Source: Hyphomicrobiales bacterium
Lineage (GTDB): Bacteria; Pseudomonadota; Alphaproteobacteria; Rhizobiales; Rhizobiaceae
Assembly (NCBI GenBank): GCA_011087745.1
Contig: JAALLB010000019.1
Location: 1 to 13,321 of the forward strand
Direction: 5' to 3'
DNA length: 13,321 nt
This document shows, piece after piece, positions 9,440 to 13,321 of this stretch. The notes beneath the pieces were generated by a model. The model had not been told where the DNA came from. It was given only the letters and a program-made list of their open reading frames with translations, and searched no databases. The translations under genes were made by a program, and so were the position numbers. The stretch's first letter is position 1; every line of letters starts with the position of its first letter.

Positions 9440-9670
9440 CTTGGTACCTTTTCTCGCCGCAATCCTGCAGGATTGCTCTTTTAAGTTGCAGCAGTATTTC
9501 GCTAGACCTGTCTCCAGAAAACCCATGCGTGCTCTTTCAGCACTCGGTTATCGGGACACGTGTCCAGCGTCGGACTGTGTTCACGTCTTGAACTGCGGGC
9601 CAACAGTTCTTTTATGCCCTACTCAATTTACTCTTGAATGCACAAGACCCATGCTGCCGGTCTAGTTGCA
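9440..9670 (-). promoter_or_regulatory. rpoB 5' leader with a run of palindromes
   Basis: This non-coding part of the rplL–rpoB spacer contains four inverted repeats. An 18-bp perfect palindrome (9459-9476, GCAATCCTG/CAGGATTGC) sits just upstream of the rpoB ribosome binding site. GTGCT/AGCAC (9529-9533/9539-9543) has a 5-nt loop. GGACACGTGTCC (9554-9565) is a 12-bp palindrome. GAACTG/CAGTTC (9590-9595/9604-9609) has an 8-nt loop. No clear sigma-70 promoter was found. The repeats may fold into a leader RNA that modulates rpoB translation or stability, or may be protein sites; the role is inferred. Confidence 0.4.
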
Positions 9671-9675
9671 CAGAA

Positions 9676-9710
9676 GGCTCCGGACGAATCCGGAGCCGGT
9701 TTTTTGTTTT
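9676..9710 (+). terminator. GC-rich hairpin, terminator-like only in the plus direction
   Basis: A perfect 9-bp stem (GGCTCCGGA / TCCGGAGCC) with loop CGAA is followed on the plus strand by GG and then six T, G and four T: a textbook intrinsic terminator for transcription running against the operon. On the minus strand the same hairpin has a TTCG loop but only TTCTGTG after it, so it should not terminate rpoB transcription efficiently there and may serve as a processing or stability hairpin. The structure is certain; which direction uses it is not. Confidence 0.5.
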
Positions 9711-9714
9711 GGTG

Positions 9715-9754
9715 CTGGTTCAAAAACAAAAGTCTGATGACTTTTTAGAACCAG
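9715..9754 (-). promoter_or_regulatory. Attenuator / RNase III-like hairpin between rplL and rpoB
   Basis: On the minus strand, starting 10 nt after the rplL stop, an outer 7-bp stem (CTGGTTC / GAACCAG, 9748-9754 with 9715-9721) encloses an inner 7-bp stem (AAAAGTC / GACTTTT, 9739-9745 with 9728-9734) with loop ATCA. The inner stem is followed by GTTTTT, so alone it resembles a weak terminator; the outer stem closes over that T-run. E. coli has a partial terminator and an RNase III site in this same intergenic position, which lowers rpoBC expression relative to rplJL. The equivalence is inferred from position and shape. Confidence 0.5.
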
Positions 9755-9764
9755 GCAGCCTAAA

Positions 9765-10136
9765 TTACTTAAGCTCGACTTTAGCGCCAGCTTCTTCAAG
9801 CTTCTTCTGAATTTCTTCAGCTTCTGCTTTAGTACAGCCTTCTTTAACTGCTTTTGGTGCGCCTTCAACAAGGTCTTTAGCTTCTTTCAAGCCAAGGCCA
9901 GTGATGCCGCGAACTTCTTTAATCACGATGATTTTTGAAGCGCCAGCTTCTGTAAGAACGACGTCAAATTCGTCTTTCTCAGCAGCAGCTTCGCCACCGC
10001 CAGCAGCAGGTGCAGCAGCAGCAACAGGTGCAGCAGCAGAAACGCCCCACTTTTCTTCAAGCATTGTTGAAAGCTCAGCAGCTTCCAAAACTGATAGTGC
10101 AGATAGATCATCTACGAGTTTAGCTAGATCAGCCAT
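9765..10136 (-). CDS. rplL: 50S ribosomal protein L7/L12
   Basis: L7/L12, 123 aa, is the multicopy stalk protein of the large ribosomal subunit that recruits and activates translational GTPases (EF-Tu, EF-G, IF2). Three parts are visible: an N-terminal dimerisation and L10-binding helical domain (about 1-33), an Ala/Pro/Gly-rich hinge (34-52), and a C-terminal factor-binding domain with the signature VIKEVRGITGLGLKEAKDLVEG (about 71-92, given here as family-conserved). One cysteine (C101) lies in the C-terminal domain. AAGGA sits 8 nt before the ATG. It lies 69 bp after rplJ, the usual rplJL pair, from which L12 is made in excess over L10. The next gene, rpoB, is 325 bp away. Confidence 0.98.
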   Translation of the reverse strand: MADLAKLVDDLSALSVLEAAELSTMLEEKWGVSAAAPVAAAAPAAGGGEAAAEKDEFDVVLTEAGASKIIVIKEVRGITGLGLKEAKDLVEGAPKAVKEGCTKAEAEEIQKKLEEAGAKVELK

Positions 10137-10205
10137 GTTATTATTCCTTAGTTAAGTTCAATTTCGTTTAGTTCAAACTTTGAGAAGTATGCGAGAAACA
10201 TTGTC

Positions 10206-10724
10206 CTACGCAGCTTCACCCTTTGCGGCATAAGCCCCGACAACACGTGCAACCTGACTGGCTGGCGCATTGACAACACGTACGATTTTCGTTGCTGGTG
10301 CTTGTATAAGACCAACAATTTTCCCACGTAGTTCATCCAGAGACGGTAGACTCGCAAGAGACTTGACGCCATTTGGATCGAGGTTTGTAGCACCCATTGC
10401 ACCACCAAGAACAACGAGCTTGTCGTTGGTCTTTGAAAATTCAACAGCTACCTTTGGAGCAGATACAGGATCTTCAGAGTAACAAACCAAAGTTTGTCCG
10501 CTGAATAATCCAGAAATGTGTTCTGCACCCGTGCCTTCAAGAGCTAACTTTACAAGACGGTTTTTCGCGACTTTTACGGTGCCACCTGCTTCTTTCATTT
10601 GAATGCGCAATGCACTCATGTCAGCAACAGTCAGCCCAGCATAGTGTGCAACAACCACAGCGCCTGCATCAGCAAGCTCTGATTTCATGGACGTTACAAA
10701 CTCACGTTTTTCCGTTCTTTCCAC
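10206..10724 (-). CDS. rplJ: 50S ribosomal protein L10
   Basis: L10, 172 aa, anchors L7/L12 dimers to the 23S rRNA to form the ribosomal stalk. The N-terminal half carries the conserved KREFVTSMKSELADAGAVVV and NRLVKLAL blocks of the rRNA-binding globular domain. The C-terminal part (about 135-172) contains the long helix that binds L12 dimers and ends in Ala-rich AYAAKGEAA. The start is GTG at 10722-10724 with GGAG 7 nt upstream; an ATG about 13 nt further up is out of frame. A 343-bp leader precedes it. In bacteria the L10–L12 complex represses its own mRNA through this leader. Confidence 0.98.
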   Translation of the reverse strand: MERTEKREFVTSMKSELADAGAVVVAHYAGLTVADMSALRIQMKEAGGTVKVAKNRLVKLALEGTGAEHISGLFSGQTLVCYSEDPVSAPKVAVEFSKTNDKLVVLGGAMGATNLDPNGVKSLASLPSLDELRGKIVGLIQAPATKIVRVVNAPASQVARVVGAYAAKGEAA

Positions 10725-10796
10725 AGTTTCTCTCCATTTAGAAAATTTGACATCTAAACATCAAACCTTCCGTTTGCCTTTGCTATCCACACTCCC

Positions 10797-10854
10797 TGAC
10801 CTATCGAAACAGAACAAGTTGCATAAATAACGCTCTAGGTCCTGTCCCAGGTCA
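10797..10854 (-). promoter_or_regulatory. Candidate L10(L12)4 autoregulatory mRNA site
   Basis: In minus-strand RNA, an outer 6-bp stem (UGACCU / AGGUCA; 10849-10854 with 10797-10802) encloses an asymmetric internal loop and an inner 6-bp stem with one G-U pair (CAGGAC / GUUCUG; 10839-10844 with 10810-10815), capped by a 23-nt loop. It lies 73-130 nt upstream of the rplJ start. The asymmetric internal loop between two helices suits a kinked protein site of the kind bound by the L10–L12 complex. The pairing is seen; the assignment rests on position and known L10 feedback in other bacteria. Confidence 0.4.
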
Positions 10855-10994
10855 AAAGAGATGAACTCCCTTAACAAGGCTTTACGAGTTTGAACCGAAA
10901 CAAATGAACCTAAATTCAAAAATTTCGTTCTCACTCCCATCTAATGCAGGCTGGTTGATTAAGGCTGTTAGGCCACCGGCAATCTCGGACAGGT

Positions 10995-11057
10995 GTTTTG
11001 ATCAGTTTCCTAATCAAAACGAACTGATCTGGACAAACAAAAGCTCGTCCAGATCAG
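10995..11057 (-). terminator. rplA 3' terminator-like hairpin with competing structures
   Basis: Ten nt after the rplA stop, minus-strand RNA forms a perfect 11-bp stem (CTGATCTGGAC / GTCCAGATCAG; 11047-11057 with 11024-11034) followed by TTCGTTTTG, a mediocre T-run. Next comes an 8-bp stem GTTTTGAT / ATCAAAAC (11013-11020 with 10995-11002). An alternative 8-bp stem, 11022-11029 with 11000-11007 (GATCAGTT / AACTGATC), uses bases from both and excludes them. It may partially terminate rplKA transcripts, stabilise the rplA mRNA end, or switch readthrough into rplJL. Confidence 0.45.
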
Positions 11058-11067
11058 AATTCTTTTA

Positions 11068-11760
11068 TTACTCAGCAATCACAGTCGATGGATCAAGCTT
11101 GATACCAGGACCCATGGTTGATGAGATAGCCACACGCTTCAAGAAAGTACCTTTAGCGCCAGATGGCTTTGCTTTTTGTACTGCTTCAGCGAATGAGCGA
11201 ATGTTTTCTTCGATCTTGGCTGCATCAAATGATGCCTTGCCAACACCTGCGTGCACGATGCCTGATTTCTCAGCGCGGAAATCAACGGCGCCGCCCTTGG
11301 CAGCTTTAACTGCAGCAGCAATATCCATTGTTACCGTACCCGTACGTGGGTTTGGCATCAGGTTACGTGGACCAAGAACTTTACCAAGACGACCCACAAC
11401 ACCCATCATGTCAGGGGTTGCGATACAACGATCAAAATCAATTGTTCCACCTTGTACTGTAGCCATAAGATCATCACTACCTACGATATCAGCGCCAGCA
11501 GCTTTTGCTTCTTCTGCTTTATCGTCTTTAGCAAATACTGCAACACGAACGGTACGGCCAGTGCCGTTTGGTAGATTTACAACGCCGCGAACCATTTGGT
11601 CAGCGTGACGTGGATCAACACCCAAATTCATTGAAACTTCAATAGTTTCATCAAATTTTGCGCCAGCATTCTCTTTAATCATAGCAACAGCTTCGGTTAA
11701 ACCATATAGATGATTGCGATCAATGCCTTCAGCGGCTTTATTATAACGTTTTCCAGACAT
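11068..11760 (-). CDS. rplA: 50S ribosomal protein L1
   Basis: L1, 230 aa, forms the mobile L1 stalk of the large subunit that guides deacylated tRNA out of the E site, and is also a translational repressor of its own rplKA mRNA. Conserved features are the N-terminal SGKRYNKA, the RNA-binding domain I that resumes near the C-terminus, and the domain II to I return containing NLMPNPRTGTVT and AEKSGIVHAGVGKASF. Full length for the family. The start lies only 2 nt after the rplK stop, and its Shine-Dalgarno GAGGGG is formed by the last two sense codons of rplK, so the two genes are translationally coupled. Confidence 0.98.
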   Translation of the reverse strand: MSGKRYNKAAEGIDRNHLYGLTEAVAMIKENAGAKFDETIEVSMNLGVDPRHADQMVRGVVNLPNGTGRTVRVAVFAKDDKAEEAKAAGADIVGSDDLMATVQGGTIDFDRCIATPDMMGVVGRLGKVLGPRNLMPNPRTGTVTMDIAAAVKAAKGGAVDFRAEKSGIVHAGVGKASFDAAKIEENIRSFAEAVQKAKPSGAKGTFLKRVAISSTMGPGIKLDPSTVIAE

Positions 11761-11762
11761 GA

Positions 11763-12191
11763 TTACCCCTCTACCTCGATACCCATTGAGCGGGCAGAAC
11801 CCTCAACAATGCGCATAGCCGCCTCAATATCACCAGCGTTCAAGTCTGCCATTTTCTTTTCAGCAATATCCTGAACTTGGGCACGCTTAAGTGTGCCAGC
11901 AACTGAACGACCCGGCTCACCAGAACCAGATGTTAGGTTCAATGCCTTCTTAATGAAGTAAGACATCGGTGACTGCTTCATTTTAAAGGTGAACGATTTA
12001 TCTGCGTAGATTGTAATTTCTACAGGAATTGGAGCACCTTTTTCCATTTCCTGTGTCTTGGCATTAAACGCCTTACAAAATTCCATAATGTTCAGACCAC
12101 GTTGACCCAATGCCGGACCGATTGGCGGCGAAGGAGAAGCGTTGCCTGCAGGAACTTGAAGTTTCAAGTACCCATCAATTTTCTTGGCCAT
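11763..12191 (-). CDS. rplK: 50S ribosomal protein L11
   Basis: L11, 142 aa, binds the GTPase-associated centre of 23S rRNA, helps factor-dependent GTP hydrolysis, and is required in bacteria for RelA activation. The N-terminal domain begins KIDGYLKLQVPAGNASPSPP and contains the proline-rich loop PPIGPALGQRGLNI that forms the thiostrepton pocket with rRNA. The C-terminal RNA-binding domain ends DIEAAMRIVEGSARSMGIEV. AAGGA is 8 nt before the ATG. First gene of the rplKA pair; a likely L1-binding operator lies in its leader. Confidence 0.98.
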   Translation of the reverse strand: MAKKIDGYLKLQVPAGNASPSPPIGPALGQRGLNIMEFCKAFNAKTQEMEKGAPIPVEITIYADKSFTFKMKQSPMSYFIKKALNLTSGSGEPGRSVAGTLKRAQVQDIAEKKMADLNAGDIEAAMRIVEGSARSMGIEVEG

Positions 12192-12208
12192 GTTTCTTTT
12201 CCTTGTTT

Positions 12209-12224
12209 AGCTGGAAAACCAGCT
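12209..12224 (-). promoter_or_regulatory. Small hairpin next to the rplK ribosome binding site
   Basis: AGCTGG / CCAGCT, a perfect 6-bp stem with a TTTT loop on the minus strand, ends 5 nt upstream of the AAGGA of rplK. It lies between the candidate L1 site and the ribosome binding site and could set how accessible that site is. No T-run follows, so it is not a terminator. Confidence 0.4.
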
Positions 12225-12235
12225 GGGTTAGGTTT

Positions 12236-12282
12236 CGTGGTACGGTTTCAGCTAATCGGCCAGATTAACCTCCCCTCCCACG
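12236..12282 (-). promoter_or_regulatory. L1-binding translational operator (23S rRNA mimic) in the rplKA leader
   Basis: The minus-strand RNA reads CGUGGGAGG at its 5' side and GUACCACG at its 3' side. The ends pair as CGUGG / CCACG (12278-12282 with 12236-12240); GGU/ACC (12268-12270 with 12244-12246) and UAAUC / GAUUA (12263-12267 with 12253-12257) pair inside. The 23S rRNA L1-stalk helix in E. coli has GGUGGGAGG facing AUACCACC with the same closing pairs and the same unpaired GAGG and UA, so the leader copies the rRNA site. L1 is known to repress rplKA by binding such a mimic. The site ends about 45 nt before the rplK start. Sequence match seen; repression inferred from the family. Confidence 0.8.
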
Positions 12283-12294
12283 AGTTATTATGGG

Positions 12295-12825
12295 TTAAGT
12301 CTTTTCAACCTGCCCATATTCGAGATCGACCGGGGTTGCCCGACCGAAAATTGATACTTCCACCTTGAGACGCGCACGCTCTTCATCAACTTCTTGTACA
12401 ATACCGTTAAATGATGCGAATGGACCGTCTGATACGCGAATGCTCTCGCCAACATCAAACATGATGGATGGTTTAGGACGATCAACGCCTTCCTGAACCT
12501 GATTTAGAATTTGGTTTGCCTCACGCTCAGTAATTGGCTTTGGCTTGTTATCAGCGCCCAAAAAGCCTGTTACCTTTGGCGTGTCTTTAATGAGGTGAAA
12601 AGCTGCGTCAGTCATGTCCATCTTCACAAGGACATAACCCGGGAAGAATTTACGCTCTGAATCAACTTTACGGCCACGACGCATTTCAACAACTTTTTCT
12701 ACAGGCACCATAACGGCCTCAAAGAGATGCTCAAGTCCTTTTTGACGAACTTTCTCTTCAATTGCCTCAGCAACTTTTTTTTCAAAATTTGAGTAAGCCT
12801 GAACTATGTACCAACGATGCGCCAT
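12295..12825 (-). CDS. nusG: Transcription termination/antitermination factor NusG
   Basis: NusG, 176 aa, binds the RNA polymerase clamp (beta') to suppress pausing and links the polymerase to Rho or, through ribosomal S10, to the leading ribosome. The NGN domain occupies about 1-115, with conserved WYIVQAYSNFEKKV and the ERKFFPGYVLVKMDM strand; the KOW domain, about 124-176, shows SDGPFASFNGIVQEVDEER. Normal size for an alphaproteobacterial NusG, without inserted domains. The ATG at 12823-12825 has AGGA 11 nt upstream, a long spacing. It follows secE by 48 bp, the near-universal secE–nusG pairing. Confidence 0.98.
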   Translation of the reverse strand: MAHRWYIVQAYSNFEKKVAEAIEEKVRQKGLEHLFEAVMVPVEKVVEMRRGRKVDSERKFFPGYVLVKMDMTDAAFHLIKDTPKVTGFLGADNKPKPITEREANQILNQVQEGVDRPKPSIMFDVGESIRVSDGPFASFNGIVQEVDEERARLKVEVSIFGRATPVDLEYGQVEKT

Positions 12826-12873
12826 TGCTGTGCTTTTCCTCGTAAAACCCTGATTTCGTATCCGCTATCTAAA

Positions 12874-13071
12874 TTAACCCAAGCTGAGTAGAGACGTAAC
12901 TACAAAGCTAAGCCCTTTATCCAGAACAAAGAAAAACAAACCCGCGAGAATTACCATGACGAAAACCATGATCGCACTTGTGACGGTTTCACGGCGCGTA
13001 GGCCATGTTACTTTTGATACTTCCGTGCGCACTTGCTGCATGTAAGTGAATGGATTTGTCTTGGCTGCCAT
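12874..13071 (-). CDS. secE: Preprotein translocase subunit SecE
   Basis: SecE, 65 aa, is the small essential subunit that braces SecY in the SecYEG inner-membrane channel. This is the short single-helix form usual in Alphaproteobacteria. An amphipathic N-terminal helix contains the signature EVSKVTWPTRRET (17-29), followed by one transmembrane helix at about 31-50 and a short hydrophobic tail. The ATG at 13069-13071 has AGGG 8 nt upstream. It is the first gene of the operon inside this window. Confidence 0.97.
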   Translation of the reverse strand: MAAKTNPFTYMQQVRTEVSKVTWPTRRETVTSAIMVFVMVILAGLFFFVLDKGLSFVVTSLLSLG

Positions 13072-13114
13072 CAGTAAAACCCTGACTCGCTGAATAAGTT
13101 AAAATCAACTCTGG

Positions 13115-13142
13115 TTAATACCTGAACCTACAAACCATTCAA
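13115..13142 (-). promoter_or_regulatory. Weak candidate sigma-70 promoter for secE
   Basis: Minus-strand TTGAAT (13137-13142), a 16-bp spacer and TATTAA (13115-13120) match four of six consensus bases in each box. Transcription would start near 13108, giving a leader of about 36 nt before secE. Just upstream a 7-bp inverted repeat (13142-13148 / 13174-13180, ACCGTCT / AGACGGT) flanks a 25-nt loop and could be an operator or the stem of an earlier transcript. Neither is strong evidence, and the true operon promoter may lie beyond the window. Confidence 0.25.
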
Positions 13143-13321
13143 CCGTCTGTAAATACACAACAAATCGTGCGCAAGACGGTCTACACCACTTTGCACTCGT
13201 TTTCTTTCGGTAAGTTGTACCTAAACCCTTGGTTTGCAAAGCGCAAGGGGGTGTTGAGAGAAAATTTTCGTAACTACCCAGCTACTGGCTTTGTCATTTA
13301 GGGGTGCGACAATTTGAATCG

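Larger units (their letters stand above)
10725..11067 (-). promoter_or_regulatory. rplJL leader region
   Basis: This 343-bp gap between rplA and rplJ has no plausible gene. From the rplA side it holds a terminator-like hairpin with alternative pairings (10995-11057), an unassigned stretch, a short GU-rich hairpin (10854-10872), a nested stem that may be the L10 site (10797-10854), and a small CAAAC/GTTTG hairpin (10762-10776) near the rplJ ribosome binding site. E. coli has an rplJ promoter and an L10-controlled leader in this position. I found no sigma-70 promoter good enough to place. Confidence 0.5.

Noticed and set aside
9440..9526. In-frame N-terminal extension of rpoB by 29 codons
   Set aside because: The extra residues are not like any RpoB N-terminus, the region is full of palindromes, and the ATG at 9437-9439 has its own ribosome binding site and the family start MAQ.
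10832..10857. TTGACC on the minus strand as a -35 box for an rplJ promoter
   Set aside because: No TATAAT-like hexamer at 16-18 bp; the best (TATTTA) is at 20 bp, and the sequence is better explained by the nested leader stem.
10904..11608. Plus-strand reading frame of 234 codons across the rplJ leader and rplA
   Set aside because: Most of it is the reverse complement of rplA codons. The 5' part crosses the structured leader and has no ribosome binding site or homology.
13226..13249. Hairpin CCCTTG/CAAGGG upstream of secE as a terminator of a preceding gene
   Set aside because: Only 6 bp with a 12-nt loop and no T-run on the minus strand.
13299..13321. Possible 3' end of a tRNA (tRNA-Trp often lies upstream of secE): T-loop-like TTCAAAT and acceptor-like CACCCCT on the minus strand
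   Set aside because: Of the three T-stem pairs visible, two do not pair, the conserved G53-C61 pair is absent, the base after the acceptor is A rather than the G expected for tRNA-Trp, and no CCA follows. The sequence beyond 13321 would decide this.

Overview
The window is a highly conserved informational locus of an alphaproteobacterium. All supported genes lie on the minus strand and read, in transcription order from the right end, secE – nusG – rplK – rplA – rplJ – rplL – rpoB – rpoC. They encode a preprotein translocase subunit, a transcription elongation factor, ribosomal proteins L11, L1, L10 and L7/L12, and the beta and beta' subunits of RNA polymerase. The order, the RpoB (1390 aa) and RpoC (1399 aa) lengths, and details such as the RpoC N-terminus MNQEVMNLFN fit Alphaproteobacteria. 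Base composition is moderate to low in GC for that class, which by impression suggests a marine or aquatic lineage rather than a high-GC Rhizobiales or Caulobacter type. I cannot name the genus.

Layout from right to left: about 250 bp upstream of secE with a weak promoter candidate; secE and nusG (48 bp apart); a 103-bp leader before rplK with a convincing copy of the 23S rRNA L1-binding stem; rplK and rplA (2 bp apart, with the rplA ribosome binding site inside the end of rplK); a 343-bp leader before rplJ holding a terminator-like hairpin, mutually exclusive pairings and a nested stem that could be the L10(L12)4 site; rplJ and rplL; a 325-bp spacer before rpoB with an attenuator-like hairpin, a GC-rich hairpin and several palindromes; rpoB; a 141-bp structured spacer; rpoC; and a good intrinsic terminator. 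Past the terminator, in the same orientation, is a gene for a six-helix membrane protein with a signalling helix and the first residues of a PAS-like domain. It stops abruptly. It seems to start at a rare CTG codon with an ideal Shine-Dalgarno, and is probably the remnant or short form of a GGDEF/EAL or histidine-kinase sensor.

Functionally, the operon couples ribosome stalk and L1-stalk protein synthesis to RNA polymerase core synthesis. NusG ties transcription to translation and SecE adds the secretion channel. The non-coding spacers are the most informative part: they hold the likely feedback and attenuation sites (L1 on rplKA, L10 on rplJL, partial termination or processing before rpoBC). 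I found no mobile genes, CRISPR array or complete RNA gene. The only sign of rearrangement is the truncated sensor gene at the left edge.
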